Source of the DNA: Thiothrix caldifontis
GTDB taxonomy: Bacteria; Pseudomonadota; Gammaproteobacteria; Thiotrichales; Thiotrichaceae
Length of the DNA stretch: 64,000 nucleotides
Reading direction: 5' to 3'
Assembly: GCF_900107695.1 (NCBI RefSeq)
Contig: NZ_FNQP01000001.1
Location: forward strand, 221,652 to 285,651
In this document: positions 24,971 to 35,194 of the stretch, in pieces
Position numbering within the stretch: the stretch's first letter is position 1
Layout of the letters: each line of letters begins with the position of its first letter
Program-made: the position numbers and the translations under genes
The notes under the pieces: model-generated
Told to the model about the DNA's origin: nothing
The model's input: only the letters and a program-made list of their open reading frames with translations
The model's database searches: none

Positions 24971-25882
24971 TCAAACCGCTTCCAACAGTTTTAGCCAAGT
25001 TGTTTTGATAAACGCTCCCAGTTGTTTAAACTCGACTTCACGAGCACTACCCCGCCGCCAGGCTAAGCCAATCTCTCGATAGCTTTCTTCTTGTAATGGC
25101 CAGATTTTGACATTTGTGCCGGTGAGTAAAGTGGAACCTTTGACCATTTCGGGTAAATAGGAAATGCCTAAATCGGCGTCCACCATTTGTGTCAAAGTGA
25201 GTAGGCTGCTGGCGGTGAAGCGACTGATCTTGTCCATATCTTGTAAATGGCAGGCAGAGAGCGTGTGGTCGCGTAAGCAATGACCATCTTCCAATAGCAA
25301 AATACTTTCCGGGTCGAGGTCGTTAAAAATGTGGTGCTTGGGGCGGGTGTGCCGGGTGTCTTCACGGCAGGCTAAGAAAAACCTGTCTTTAAACAATGAC
25401 ATCACTTCAACATTGCGCAAGGCATAGGGTAGGGCAATAATGATAAGATCCAGCTCGCCATGCATTAATTTTTCATAAACCCGTTGGGTAATGTCTTCGC
25501 TTAAATAAAGGCGCAAGTTTGGAAACTGCTGGCGTAAGGGGGGCAATACTCTGGGCAGCAGAAATGGTGCAATGGTTGGAATAATACCAACCCGCAGTTC
25601 ACCTGTTAGGGGGGCATGGTTGCTGCGGGCCAATTCCACAAGATTTTCAATATCCCGCAAGCAACGCCGCGCTTCCACTGCAATTTGCCGTCCTACATGC
25701 GTGACAGTGACATTTTTATTCGTTCGGTCAACCAGTTGTACTTCTAAGGTGGTTTCCAACTCACGAATAGCCGTGCTGAACGCTGATTGCGAGACAAAGC
25801 AGGCTTCAGCGGCCTTACCAAAATGTTCGTGACTCTCTAAGGCGATAAAGTAGCGCAATTGCTTAACGGTTGGCAGATTCAT
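24971..25882 (-). CDS. oxyR: OxyR-type peroxide-sensing LysR regulator
   Basis: A 303-residue LysR-family regulator. The helix-turn-helix occupies residues 1-60 (LRYFIALESHEHFGKAAEACFVSQSAFSTAIRELE). The effector domain keeps both OxyR redox cysteines in EDGHCLRDHTLSAC at C202 and C211, nine apart as in E. coli C199/C208. This supports activation by peroxide through a disulfide. No catalase or peroxiredoxin gene is adjacent. It diverges from the flippase gene across 229 AT-rich bases in which I see no clear site. Confidence 0.9.
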   Translation of the reverse strand: MNLPTVKQLRYFIALESHEHFGKAAEACFVSQSAFSTAIRELETTLEVQLVDRTNKNVTVTHVGRQIAVEARRCLRDIENLVELARSNHAPLTGELRVGIIPTIAPFLLPRVLPPLRQQFPNLRLYLSEDITQRVYEKLMHGELDLIIIALPYALRNVEVMSLFKDRFFLACREDTRHTRPKHHIFNDLDPESILLLEDGHCLRDHTLSACHLQDMDKISRFTASSLLTLTQMVDADLGISYLPEMVKGSTLLTGTNVKIWPLQEESYREIGLAWRRGSAREVEFKQLGAFIKTTWLKLLEAV

Positions 25883-26111
25883 GGCAACCTCTTCAGAGTT
25901 GAGTGTATCGGTTTTGAGACTTGCTAAGAAAATAATATTCTATTTTTTGTATGAGCGCACAAGGTTTTTATAGGTAGCTTGCCTTTGGTCGATTTTATTA
26001 AGGGTAATATCCCCATTTATTTTTTATTTTCTTGAAAGTTTGTAAAAATTTAATTTCAAAAATAAACAAACTATTATTGCTGATAACCTTTTTAAAAAGA
26101 CCAAGGTAAGT

Positions 26112-27584
26112 ATGCAAAATACACAACGGAATGTTATTTTTAGCGTCATTGGCTATGTTTTGCCGCTATTGGCTGCCTTGGCTACCATTCCCGTCATGGT
26201 GATGAGGCTGGGTGTTGATTTGTATGGTTTATACGTTATTTGCACGTCACTGATTGGTTTTATGGCATTAGTGGATTTAGGTGTCGGCCAATCGGTTATC
26301 AAATACGTGTCAGCTTACGAAGTCAGCGGCGAACACCATAAAGTAGAGCCAGTCTTGGGCGTGGCCTTGCTGGTCTACGTCATGATCGGTCTACTGAGTG
26401 CGCTTGCCTTGTATGTGTTTGCACCTGCTATTGCCAATGCTTTGTATACAGCGTCTGAAAAGCGGGCGTTAGCTCAGGAAGTCTTGCGCATTACGGCTTT
26501 ACCTTTGCTATTTAGCTACATTAATCAGTTTTTTTTGAATGTGTGCAAAGCCTATCACCGTTTTGATGTCCCGGCGGTTATTCATAATGCGGGTAATCTT
26601 GGGGGGATTGTATTGGCAACCCTGCTACTGTTGCTGGGGTACTCGCTGGTTACGGTGATGTGGGGCTATGTGCTAATTCAAGCATTGGCTTTTGTGGCAG
26701 GATATGTGTTCAGCCTTAGAATTTTACCGCGTGGTATCCGATTTTTCCCTTATTTTCACCGTCTTATTTTTGAGGAAATTGTTTCGTTTAGCTTTTATAC
26801 CTTTGTGGGCAACTTTGTCAGTTCGGTGGCTTATCGTGCCGATAAATTGCTAATTGGTATAGTGATTGGTACAGAGACAGTAACGTATTATCAGATACCA
26901 TTTACTATCGCACAAATGGCGAATGGTATTATTCATACTTTGGTGCATATTGCCTTTCCGCGTTTTACCGAGTTATTTACCTTGCATAAACACAGTGCGT
27001 TATTGGCTTTATACCAAAAAGTCGGTGACATCATGTTTCTGATTAGTATGGTGATTGCGGTGCTTTTGATTACAGTGGGGGGGGCGTTTCTATCGTTGTG
27101 GATTTCCCCTGAATTTGCGCAACAAAGTACGTTGACCTTGCAAATTATCGCCGTATTCTTTTTCTTACACTCCAATACCGTTACCGGTTATTGGGTGTTG
27201 CAAAGCGGTGGGCAGGCTAAATTGACAGCATTGATCGCTGTTATTGGTACGATTGCCTATTTCGTTGGGGTTTACCAGTTGGGAAGCGCGTATGCGCATA
27301 ACGGTGTGGCACTGGCTTTGTTCTTGCTGCTATTGGCAACACCGTTGCAATACGGCTGGATAGCGAAACATGTTGGGCAATATTATGCAGATTATTGGGT
27401 GCGTTTATTATTTTTTGGGTTGCTCGCTTATGTGTTGATTTACCTGCTGACACACCTGAATCTTTGGTTAAACCATACTATGTGGGAAATTATTGTGAGT
27501 AGCCTGCTGATGTTACCGTTGTTGGTATTCGGTGTGGCAAAATTATTGGCTGAGCGTCATGTGCCTAAGCAGAGTGGCGGCTAG
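26112..27584 (+). CDS. Wzx-like polysaccharide flippase
   Basis: A 490-residue integral membrane protein with about 12-14 helices of the polysaccharide-synthesis/MOP family, which flips lipid-linked glycans across the inner membrane. Recognisable features are the N-terminal NVIFSVIGYVLPLLAALATIPVMVMRLG, LVDLGVGQSVIKYVS, and RADKLLIGIVIGTETVTYYQIPF. Which lipid-linked glycan it carries is unknown; an ABC exporter (Wzm/Wzt) for a second glycan lies 6 kb away. It ends in a hairpin shared with ettA. Confidence 0.85.
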   Translation: MQNTQRNVIFSVIGYVLPLLAALATIPVMVMRLGVDLYGLYVICTSLIGFMALVDLGVGQSVIKYVSAYEVSGEHHKVEPVLGVALLVYVMIGLLSALALYVFAPAIANALYTASEKRALAQEVLRITALPLLFSYINQFFLNVCKAYHRFDVPAVIHNAGNLGGIVLATLLLLLGYSLVTVMWGYVLIQALAFVAGYVFSLRILPRGIRFFPYFHRLIFEEIVSFSFYTFVGNFVSSVAYRADKLLIGIVIGTETVTYYQIPFTIAQMANGIIHTLVHIAFPRFTELFTLHKHSALLALYQKVGDIMFLISMVIAVLLITVGGAFLSLWISPEFAQQSTLTLQIIAVFFFLHSNTVTGYWVLQSGGQAKLTALIAVIGTIAYFVGVYQLGSAYAHNGVALALFLLLLATPLQYGWIAKHVGQYYADYWVRLLFFGLLAYVLIYLLTHLNLWLNHTMWEIIVSSLLMLPLLVFGVAKLLAERHVPKQSGG

Positions 27585-27614
27585 AAGTAAGAAACTTCTG
27601 CCGCCTTCTGGCGG
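27576..27614. terminator. Hairpin between flippase and ettA
   Basis: GGCGGC (27576-27581) and AGAAGT (27583-27588) pair with ACTTCT (27594-27599) and GCCGCC (27600-27605), a 12-bp stem with one bulged T. CCGCC-TTCT-GGCGG (27601-27614) can form an alternative stem. T runs are poor, so intrinsic termination is uncertain. Confidence 0.5.
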
Positions 27615-27619
27615 TGTTG

Positions 27620-29284
27620 TTAGGCTTTTAGACGTTTGTATTTAATACGATGCGGATTCAAGTCGTTGCCGTGGCGGCGCTTGTAATCTTCTTCGTAATC
27701 GCTGTAATTCCCCTCAAACCATGTCACGGTGGAGTCACCTTCAAACGCGAGGATGTGGGTGGCAATCCGGTCTAAGAACCAACGGTCATGCGAGATAACG
27801 ACCGCGCAGCCGGGGAAGTTGAGGATCGCTTCTTCCAGCGCCCGCAAGGTTTCCACGTCGAGGTCGTTGGTCGGTTCGTCCAGCAGCAACAGGTTACCGC
27901 CTTCTTTGAGCAGTTTCGCCAGATGCACGCGGTTGCGTTCCCCGCCCGACAAATCGCACAGGCGTTTTTGCTGCGCATCACCTTTGAAATTGAAGCGTCC
28001 GCAATACGCCCGTGACTGGATCTGATAACCGCCGACCGTCATGATGTCATGTCCGTCAGAAATTTCCTGGAACACGGTTTTGTTGGGGTCAAGGTCGTCG
28101 CGGGATTGGTCAACGTAAGCAATTTTGACGGTTTCGCCGACTTTGAACGTACCCGCATCCGGCTGTTCTTGCCCGGTAATCATGCGGAATAGGGTGGTTT
28201 TACCTGCACCATTCGGGCCGATAATGCCGACAATGCCACCTTTGGGCAGGCTGAAACTGACATTTTCATACAGCAAGCGGTCGCCGAAGGATTTGCTGAT
28301 GCCATTGGCTTCGATCACCAAATCGCCAAGGCGCGGGCCGGGAGCGATGTAGATTTCGTTGGTTTCGGCACGTTTTTGGTAGTCGCTGGAAGATAGCTCT
28401 TCAAAACGCTGCATCCGCGCTTTGCTCTTGGCGTGGCGACCTTTGGGGTTGGAACGAACCCATTCCAATTCCTGTTTCATGGCTTTCTGGCGGCCTTGCT
28501 CGGCTTTGCTTTCTTGCGCGAGGCGATTTTGCTTTTGCTCCAGCCACGAGGAATAGTTGCCTTCCCACGGGATACCTTGCCCACGGTCGAGTTCCAGAAT
28601 CCAGCCTGCCACGTTGTCGAGGAAGTAGCGGTCATGGGTGACGGCGACCACGGTTCCGGGGAAGTCTTGCAGGAAGCGTTCCAGCCAAGCGACGGACTCG
28701 GCATCCAAATGGTTGGTCGGTTCGTCAAGAATTAGCATGTCGGGGGACGACAGCAGCAAACGGCACAGCGCCACACGGCGCTTTTCACCACCGGAGAGGG
28801 TGGTGACATCGGCATCCCACGGCGGCAGGCGCAGCGCGTCGGCGGCGACTTCGAGAGTGTGTTCGAGGTTGTGCGCGTCGGCGGCTTGCAGGATGTTTTC
28901 CAAGCGTGCTTGTTCGGCGGCTAGGGCGTCGAAGTCGGCATCGGGTTCAGCGTAGGCGTTGTAGACTTCATCGAGGCGGGCTTGGGCGTCTTTGATGACT
29001 TTTAAGCCTTCTTCGACGTTGCCGCGCACGTCCTTGGTAGGGTCGAGTTGCGGTTCTTGCGGGAGGTAGCCGATATTGATGCCGGGTTGCGGACGGGCTT
29101 CGCCGAGGATGTCGGTGTCGATACCTGCCATGATGCGCAGTAAGGTGGATTTACCCGCACCGTTGTAGCCGAGTACGCCGATTTTCGCACCGGGGAAGAA
29201 GCTGAGGTAAATGTCCTTGAGAATGTAACGGTTCGGCGGGACGACCTTGCCGACACCGTTCATGGTGTAAATGTACTGTGCCAT
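27620..29284 (-). CDS. ettA: Energy-dependent translational throttle protein EttA
   Basis: Ribosome-bound ABC-F ATPase that gates entry into the elongation cycle according to ATP/ADP. The 554-residue protein (E. coli 555) has two ABC domains: Walker [12 protein letters not shown] near residue 38 and [11 protein letters not shown] near 355, signatures [15 protein letters not shown] and [15 protein letters not shown], Walker [12 protein letters not shown] and [11 protein letters not shown]. The arm and linker ([28 protein letters not shown]) are present. The C-terminus ends [18 protein letters not shown] as in the family. Confidence 0.96.
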   Translation of the reverse strand: MAQYIYTMNGVGKVVPPNRYILKDIYLSFFPGAKIGVLGYNGAGKSTLLRIMAGIDTDILGEARPQPGINIGYLPQEPQLDPTKDVRGNVEEGLKVIKDAQARLDEVYNAYAEPDADFDALAAEQARLENILQAADAHNLEHTLEVAADALRLPPWDADVTTLSGGEKRRVALCRLLLSSPDMLILDEPTNHLDAESVAWLERFLQDFPGTVVAVTHDRYFLDNVAGWILELDRGQGIPWEGNYSSWLEQKQNRLAQESKAEQGRQKAMKQELEWVRSNPKGRHAKSKARMQRFEELSSSDYQKRAETNEIYIAPGPRLGDLVIEANGISKSFGDRLLYENVSFSLPKGGIVGIIGPNGAGKTTLFRMITGQEQPDAGTFKVGETVKIAYVDQSRDDLDPNKTVFQEISDGHDIMTVGGYQIQSRAYCGRFNFKGDAQQKRLCDLSGGERNRVHLAKLLKEGGNLLLLDEPTNDLDVETLRALEEAILNFPGCAVVISHDRWFLDRIATHILAFEGDSTVTWFEGNYSDYEEDYKRRHGNDLNPHRIKYKRLKA

Positions 29285-29304
29285 CCAATGCTCCAGAGAA
29301 AAAT

Positions 29305-30669
29305 TTAAAAGAATCGGCTGATGTTCGCAACTTGTTCCTGCACCAACGCCATGTCTTGGCGTGATTCGACGTTCAAGCGCAGCACAGGTTCGGTATTAGA
29401 ACCGCGCAAGTTGAAACGCCATTCCGCAAATTCCATGCTCAAGCCGTCGGTGGTATCAATTACCAGCGGTTGCAGTGCAGCGAAGTGTTCACGCACTGCC
29501 GCGATGCACGCTTTCACATCGCTAACGTGGAAATTGATTTCACCGCTGCATGGGAATTTCGCAATACGCTCACTCACCAGCGTGGATAGGTTTTTTCCTT
29601 TTACGCTCATCAATTGCGCTACCAACAACCACGGAATCATGCCGCTGTCGCAATACGCAAAGTCGCGGAAATAGTGATGTGCACTCATTTCGCCGCCGTA
29701 AATCGCATCTTCCAAGCGCATCCGCTCTTTAATGAAAGCGTGCCCGGTTTTGGACTGGATCGGCTCGCCGCCCGCCGCTTGCACCACGTCAATCGTGTTC
29801 CAGGTCAGGCGCGGATCGTGGATGATTTTTGCACCTTGATGCTGCTGCAAAAACGCTTCTGCCAACAAGCCAACGATGTAATAACCTTCGATGAATTCGC
29901 CAGTTTCGTCGAACAAGAAGCAGCGGTCGAAATCGCCATCCCACGCAATCCCCATATCGGCGTTATGTGCCAATACCGCATCACGGGTATCCGCCCGATT
30001 TTCCGGCAGCAAGGGGTTGGGGATGCCGTGCGGGAACGTACCATCCGGTTCATTATGCACTTTGATAAAGCTAAGCGGCACTTGCAGGCGTTGGCATTCG
30101 GCTTCGAGCGCATCCACCACATGACCCGCAGCACCATTGCCCGCATTCACCACCAGTTTCAGCGGCTTGATTGCCTTGAGGTCGATGTAACCGAGCAAAT
30201 GCTGCACGTAAGCCGCAAGGCACGATTGCTGCGTGAGTGTGCCGCGTTGCGTGACAGGTGGGAAGTTGTTCTCTTCCGCCATGCGCTGAATGTCTTTCAA
30301 GCCGGTGTCGCCGCTGATCGGGCGTGAACCTTCGCGCACCAACTTCATGCCGTTGTAATCCATCGGGTTGTGGCTGGCAGTGACTTCAATGCCGCCATCC
30401 ACACCGAGGTGGAACGTGGCGAAATAAATCTCTTCCGTGCCGGTCATGCCGATGTCGATGACGTTAACGCCTGCATCTTGCAAGCCGTTCGCCAGTGCCA
30501 ACTTCAATGTTTCGGAAGTCAAACGCACGTCGCCGCCGACCACGACTTGCTTGCCCGCGCCGATAAATTCCCCATACGCCCGCCCAATGCGGTAAGCCAC
30601 GTCGTCGTTAAGCTCGTCCCCTAGCTTGCCGCGAATGTCGTAGGCTTTGAAACAGGTGAGTTTTTGCAT
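29305..30669 (-). CDS. manB: Phosphomannomutase (ManB/CpsG type)
   Basis: Interconverts mannose 6-phosphate and mannose 1-phosphate for GDP-mannose synthesis; the family can also act on glucose phosphates. The 454-residue protein starts [15 protein letters not shown]. It has the phosphoserine loop [12 protein letters not shown] (Ser99), the metal-binding DGDFDRC, the sugar-specificity loop [14 protein letters not shown] and the phosphate-binding [12 protein letters not shown]. The [12 protein letters not shown] form is typical of CpsG-like phosphomannomutase. It is 20 bases before ettA on the same strand. Confidence 0.9.
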   Translation of the reverse strand: MQKLTCFKAYDIRGKLGDELNDDVAYRIGRAYGEFIGAGKQVVVGGDVRLTSETLKLALANGLQDAGVNVIDIGMTGTEEIYFATFHLGVDGGIEVTASHNPMDYNGMKLVREGSRPISGDTGLKDIQRMAEENNFPPVTQRGTLTQQSCLAAYVQHLLGYIDLKAIKPLKLVVNAGNGAAGHVVDALEAECQRLQVPLSFIKVHNEPDGTFPHGIPNPLLPENRADTRDAVLAHNADMGIAWDGDFDRCFLFDETGEFIEGYYIVGLLAEAFLQQHQGAKIIHDPRLTWNTIDVVQAAGGEPIQSKTGHAFIKERMRLEDAIYGGEMSAHHYFRDFAYCDSGMIPWLLVAQLMSVKGKNLSTLVSERIAKFPCSGEINFHVSDVKACIAAVREHFAALQPLVIDTTDGLSMEFAEWRFNLRGSNTEPVLRLNVESRQDMALVQEQVANISRFF

Positions 30670-30694
30670 GTGTTATGTCTCTTGGTTGCTACTT

Positions 30695-32053
30695 TTAATA
30701 ACTGCCTTTGCGCAGCAGCACCGCTACAAAGGTTTTGGTTAGGATGATTAAATCTAATTCGAGTGACCAGTTGCGCACGTACCAGACATCCAGTTGGACG
30801 CGCTCCTCATAACTCAACTCGTTGCGCCCGCTGACTTGCCACAAGCCCGTGATGCCCGGTCTGACTTGCTGGTAATAGTCGATGTATTCGCCATAATCAA
30901 CGATTTCTTCTGCCACAATGGGTCTTGGGCCGACCAGTGACATTTGCCCGCGTAACACGTTGATCAGTTGCGGGAGTTCATCCAGAGAGGTACGCCGCAA
31001 AAAATGCCCGACGCGGGTAATACGCGGGTCATTTTTGAGTTTGTGGTCACGTTCCCATTCTTCACGCGCTTCGGGGTCAGCGGCAAGGATTTTTTCCAGT
31101 TGTTCGGCAGCATCTGGGCGCATGGTACGGAATTTGTAGATTTTAAAGACGTTGCCGTCTTGCCCGACACGCTGTTGCTTGAAAATGGGTTTGCCATCCG
31201 TCGCCCACCATACCCACACGTACAAACCCAATAAGAATGGGGAAAGCAGCAGGGTTAGCAAGAGCGCCAACATAAAGTCGGAGACGTGTTTAAAGGCACG
31301 GTCACTGTCACTCAACAGGTTATTGCGGACAAAGAAAATCAAGCCTTTCTGGTTAATGGAGTTGAAAACTTCAGCATTAAACATCGGCAGTGAAGTCATG
31401 CGTGGCACGAGCAGGATACGTTTTACTTTGTGCTGGATTTGATCCATGAGGTGGAACATGCGCTCCATGCCAGTGTTTTCCAGCATGATGATGGTGGCGA
31501 AGAAGTGCTCTTTTTCCAGAATGTTGGTGACGATGGTTTGCAAACCTTCGGGCGAATAGTGGTTAATGTTCACCGTTGCCGCAATGTCAAAACCAAACGG
31601 ATTGTCAGCCGCTAACCATTGACGTGAATCTTCACAGGCGGCTTCGTCGCAAATAACGAGTACCCGCTCACGTAGCAGCGGGTGTTGCAGACAGCGCCGT
31701 TTTAGGTAGTAAATCCAAATAGGTAGCAGCAGGTTAAGGCTAAAAAATACCAGAATAATGAGACGTGAATACTGATCAGACTGTTTGAGCAATGACATCA
31801 ACGCAAAGTTGATGATTAGCGCAATGCTGTTGCCTTTGAGAATGAGCCAGGTTTCTGAAGTCGTTACCATGCGCCGTGTCAGCAGGCGCAGGTAGAAGAA
31901 AATCAATAAGTAAACCATGATCTGCCATAGATACTTACTGGCTGGGTGGGCGTGAGCATCAGGGATGAGCCATTCTGCTATCCCACGTGCCAGTAATAGG
32001 TTGAACAGCAACAGCAGGGTATACAGAGTGAGCTTGAACAGGATATATTTCAT
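30695..32053 (-). CDS. Undecaprenyl-phosphate hexose-1-phosphate transferase (WbaP-like)
   Basis: A polyisoprenyl-phosphate glycosylphosphotransferase that can start a second glycan. The 452-residue protein has four N-terminal helices (about residues 1-125), a central Rossmann-like CoA-binding-type domain (ERVLVICDEAACED onward), a membrane hairpin (FMLALLLTLLLSPFLLGLYVWVWW) and the catalytic bac_transf domain: GKPIFKQQRVGQDGNVFKIYKFRTM, LRRTSLDELPQLINVLRGQMSLVGPRP and PGITGLWQVSGRN. The C-terminal LDLIILTKTFVAVL is typical. It is divergent from the glycosyltransferase gene across 31 bases. Confidence 0.9.
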   Translation of the reverse strand: MKYILFKLTLYTLLLLFNLLLARGIAEWLIPDAHAHPASKYLWQIMVYLLIFFYLRLLTRRMVTTSETWLILKGNSIALIINFALMSLLKQSDQYSRLIILVFFSLNLLLPIWIYYLKRRCLQHPLLRERVLVICDEAACEDSRQWLAADNPFGFDIAATVNINHYSPEGLQTIVTNILEKEHFFATIIMLENTGMERMFHLMDQIQHKVKRILLVPRMTSLPMFNAEVFNSINQKGLIFFVRNNLLSDSDRAFKHVSDFMLALLLTLLLSPFLLGLYVWVWWATDGKPIFKQQRVGQDGNVFKIYKFRTMRPDAAEQLEKILAADPEAREEWERDHKLKNDPRITRVGHFLRRTSLDELPQLINVLRGQMSLVGPRPIVAEEIVDYGEYIDYYQQVRPGITGLWQVSGRNELSYEERVQLDVWYVRNWSLELDLIILTKTFVAVLLRKGSY

Positions 32054-32084
32054 GGTTTATTGATAGAAAAGAAGTCATTGTGTC

Positions 32085-33020
32085 TTGAAGCCGAGTACCA
32101 CCCCAACGGTTGCTATCCTGCTCTGTACTTATAATGGTCAGCGTTATTTGCGTGACCAGTTAGATTCAGTGGCTGCTCAAACCTATCCACACTGGGTGAT
32201 GTGGGCGTCTGATGATGGCTCGCAAGATGATACCCTCTCTATTCTGGCTGAGTATAGAGCAAAATGGTCGCAGGAGCGTTTGTCTGTTGTGCATGGGCCA
32301 AGATCAGGTTTTGTTGCAAATTTTTTGTCTTTGGCTTGCCGTGTGGATATTCAGGCGGATTATTATGCTTATTCTGACCAAGATGATGTTTGGTATACTG
32401 ATAAACTTCAACGAGCAGTGGCTTGGTTACGCACGGTTTCAGACGATGTTCCTGCCTTGTACTGTTCGCGTACACAGTTAGTGAACGCAGATAACAACGA
32501 AGTCGGATTCTCTCCGCTCTATTCTAGCCCTCCCTGCTTTGCTAATGCTTTGACACAAAACATTGGCAGTGGCAACACAATGGTGTTTAATCACGCCGCG
32601 CGGTTGCTGCTGCTTGAGGCAGGTGGCGATGTGGATGTAGTTGCTCATGATTGGTGGACATATATGGTGGTTAGCGGTTGTGCTGGGAAAGTTTTTTATG
32701 ATACTGAGCCGTCGTTATGCTATCGCCAACATGATGCTAATGTTGTCGGTGTTGATTTGAGCTGGTTAGCGGTTGTTGCACAGTTCCGTAAACTCTGGCG
32801 CGGTCATTTTAGGCAGGGTAATGGGCAAAACATCCAAGCGTTACGCCGTTTGCAAGCTAGGTTAACGCCTGAAAGTTGGAGGACATTAGAAACGTTTGAT
32901 GCTGCTCGCCATCGTTGGTTGATACCACGCTTATTGGGTTTATTCCAATCTGGTGTGCATCGTCAGCGTTTTTCCGGGCAGTTAAGCTTGCTTGCTGCTG
33001 CTATTCTCAAAAAGATTTAA
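32085..33020 (+). CDS. Family 2 glycosyltransferase
   Basis: A 311-residue GT-A enzyme, probably transferring rhamnose or a related sugar. Motifs: VAILLCTYNGQRYLRDQLDSVAAQTY, the nucleotide-binding ASDDGSQDDT, the metal-binding YYAYSDQDDVW, and GSGNTMVFNHAARLLLL with the acceptor-site HDWWTYMVVSG. This layout is typical of RgpG/WbbL-type rhamnosyltransferases. The only start that fits is TTG at 32085, without a strong ribosome binding site. It is followed 7 bases later by wzm. Confidence 0.83.
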   Translation: MKPSTTPTVAILLCTYNGQRYLRDQLDSVAAQTYPHWVMWASDDGSQDDTLSILAEYRAKWSQERLSVVHGPRSGFVANFLSLACRVDIQADYYAYSDQDDVWYTDKLQRAVAWLRTVSDDVPALYCSRTQLVNADNNEVGFSPLYSSPPCFANALTQNIGSGNTMVFNHAARLLLLEAGGDVDVVAHDWWTYMVVSGCAGKVFYDTEPSLCYRQHDANVVGVDLSWLAVVAQFRKLWRGHFRQGNGQNIQALRRLQARLTPESWRTLETFDAARHRWLIPRLLGLFQSGVHRQRFSGQLSLLAAAILKKI

Positions 33021-33027
33021 AGATAAT

Positions 33028-33858
33028 ATGAATCCACATAGCTCACCTTCTATTGAATTTTCTCGATTATTTCAATCCTTTTGGCATCACCGGCAACTGA
33101 TTAAAGACATGGCGAAACGCGAAGTGATTGGGCGCTATCGTGGTTCGGTATTGGGAATGGCTTGGTCATTTTTCAACCCTGTTTTTATGTTGGTGGTTTA
33201 TACCTTTGTCTTTGGTGTGGTGTTTAAAGCACGTTGGGGTGTTGATAGTGATAATGGTCAAGGTAGCTTCGCAGTTATCTTGTTTGCAGGAATGATTGTT
33301 CACGGTTTGTTTGCAGAATGTATCAATCGAGCACCGAGTCTTGTACTGGCTAATGTCAGTTACGTGAAGAAAGTCGTATTTCCCCTCGAAATATTACCTT
33401 GGGTGAGTGTTATCGCAGCATTATTTCATACGACCATTAGCATCGTTGTTTTGTTAGTTGCTAAATTAGCATTAATGCACAGCTTATCGTGGTCAATACT
33501 GTTATTGCCGATTATTTGGTTGCCATTTTTGGTTGGCATTATGGGCATCAGTTGGTTTCTTTCTTCCACCGGCGTGTATTTGCGTGATGTTAGTCAGATG
33601 ACGGGCTTGATTACGACGGTTTTATTGTTCATGAGTCCGGTTTTTTACCCATTGTCAGCCTTACCTGAAATGTATAGACCGTGGCTATTATTGAATCCGC
33701 TCACATTCATTATTGAGCAAACTCGCCAGGTTTTGGTTTGGGGCAATGCGCCAGATTGGGGAGGGTTAGCAATTTACAGCGTATTGGCGGGCTTAGTAGG
33801 CTGGTTGGGGTTTGTGTGGTTCCAGAAAACTAGAAAAGGCTTTGCTGATGTCATCTGA
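33028..33858 (+). CDS. wzm: Polysaccharide ABC exporter permease (Wzm)
   Basis: Membrane half of an O-antigen/teichoic-type exporter (ABC-2 family). The 276-residue protein has about six helices and starts with an amphipathic region KDMAKREVIGRYRGSVLGMAWSFFNPVFMLVVYTFVFG, the TagG/Wzm hallmark. The end contains LLFMSPVFYPLSALPEMYRPWLLLNPLTFIIEQTRQVL. The ATG at 33028 is preferred over an upstream frame inside the previous gene. It overlaps wzt by 11 bases. Confidence 0.9.
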   Translation: MNPHSSPSIEFSRLFQSFWHHRQLIKDMAKREVIGRYRGSVLGMAWSFFNPVFMLVVYTFVFGVVFKARWGVDSDNGQGSFAVILFAGMIVHGLFAECINRAPSLVLANVSYVKKVVFPLEILPWVSVIAALFHTTISIVVLLVAKLALMHSLSWSILLLPIIWLPFLVGIMGISWFLSSTGVYLRDVSQMTGLITTVLLFMSPVFYPLSALPEMYRPWLLLNPLTFIIEQTRQVLVWGNAPDWGGLAIYSVLAGLVGWLGFVWFQKTRKGFADVI

Positions 33859-35194
33859 TATTGCTATCTGTGTTGAAAATCTAGGGAAGATTTACCATCT
33901 GTATGATAAGCCACGTGATCGCCTGAAACAGTTTGTCATGCCATCATTGCGGCGTTGGCTCAAGAAACCTGAAAAGCACTATTTTCGTGAGTTTACAGCG
34001 CTACAGGATGTGTCATTCTCGGTAAAACGCGGCGAATCTATTGGCGTAATTGGTCGAAATGGTTCGGGAAAATCCACGCTTTTACAGATGATTTGCGGCA
34101 CATTAACGCCTAGCGGTGGCAGTATTCAAACGTATGGGCGCGTTGCTGCTTTGCTTGAATTAGGGGCTGGTTTTAATCCTGAATTTACAGGGCGAGAAAA
34201 CGTCTATATGAATGCCGCTATTTTGGGCTTGAGCCTAGAGGAAATTAGCGCACGTTTTGAGGCTATTGCCGCATTTGCCGATATTGGCGAATTCATGGAG
34301 CAGCCCGTTAAGACTTATTCGAGTGGTATGTATGTGCGCCTTGCATTTGCTGTGGTGGCGCATGTGGATGCGGATATTCTCGTGGTGGATGAGGCATTAT
34401 CAGTGGGTGATGCGGTGTTTACCCAGAAATGTATGCGCTTTATTCGTCAGTTTCAGCGTAAAGGCACACTTATTTTTGTTAGCCATGATATTGCATCAGT
34501 ACAGAATCTCTGCCACTCCGTGCTTTGGCTCAATAAAGGCAAGGTAGAGGGTTACGGTGCGGCAAAAAAAATTGCAGAGGCTTATTTACAATACACACTA
34601 CAAGAGCAATACGGTGAAGAAGCAGCCTTAAGTACCATTCAATCTGCTGATGATGGCGATACGTTTTCAGACGTGAATGTAGAACCAGTAATTCATTACG
34701 GTGCTGAAGCCAAAGTTCGAGATAACCTGCAACAGGCGAAGGGCTGGAAAACCGAGGATGTAAGCATAATCTCAGTGAATCTTTCGCGTTTGTCCCCCGG
34801 CTCTTCGAGTGTGTTTGTCGGTGGAGAGCGTGTCCGCATGAGTATTAAAGCTAAAGCTTACGCAGCGTTGCCAAACCCGATTGTGGGTTTTCTAGTACGT
34901 GACCGTTTAGGGCAAGATTTGTTTGGCGAGAATACCTTGGCATTTTCAGAGAAAGTGGCTACTCCTGTTGCTGCTGGGGAAACTTTTGAGGGTGTTTTTG
35001 AGTTTCGTTTACCGATGTTACCCAATGGAGTCTATGCTGTGATGGTATCCATCGCCGATGGAGATGTTTATGAAAATGTTCAGCATCATTGGTTGCATGA
35101 TGCTTTGATTATTAATGTTTCCTCCAGCAAAGTACGTTACGGTTTGGTAGGAATTCCCTTTGAAAGGGTGGTTTTAGAGGTTATTCATGAATAA
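33848..35194 (+). CDS. wzt: Polysaccharide ABC exporter ATPase with C-terminal glycan-recognition domain (Wzt)
   Basis: ATPase partner of Wzm. Residues 1-250 form the ABC domain: Walker A GRNGSGKSTLL near residue 70, a short signature YSSGMYVRLAFA, Walker B ILVVDEALSVGD. Residues 300-448 match the Wzt C-terminal beta-sandwich (SPGSSSVFVGGERVRMSIKA, GVFEFRLPMLPNGVYAVMVSIADG), which in known systems binds the capped end of the polymer before export. The presence of this domain predicts a modified terminal residue on the glycan. The neighbouring methyltransferase is a candidate for making it. Confidence 0.9.
   Translation: MSSDIAICVENLGKIYHLYDKPRDRLKQFVMPSLRRWLKKPEKHYFREFTALQDVSFSVKRGESIGVIGRNGSGKSTLLQMICGTLTPSGGSIQTYGRVAALLELGAGFNPEFTGRENVYMNAAILGLSLEEISARFEAIAAFADIGEFMEQPVKTYSSGMYVRLAFAVVAHVDADILVVDEALSVGDAVFTQKCMRFIRQFQRKGTLIFVSHDIASVQNLCHSVLWLNKGKVEGYGAAKKIAEAYLQYTLQEQYGEEAALSTIQSADDGDTFSDVNVEPVIHYGAEAKVRDNLQQAKGWKTEDVSIISVNLSRLSPGSSSVFVGGERVRMSIKAKAYAALPNPIVGFLVRDRLGQDLFGENTLAFSEKVATPVAAGETFEGVFEFRLPMLPNGVYAVMVSIADGDVYENVQHHWLHDALIINVSSSKVRYGLVGIPFERVVLEVIHE

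Noticed and set aside
29614..30327. 237-codon plus-strand frame
   Set aside because: Antisense to manB, whose catalytic motifs are intact; no family pattern in the frame.
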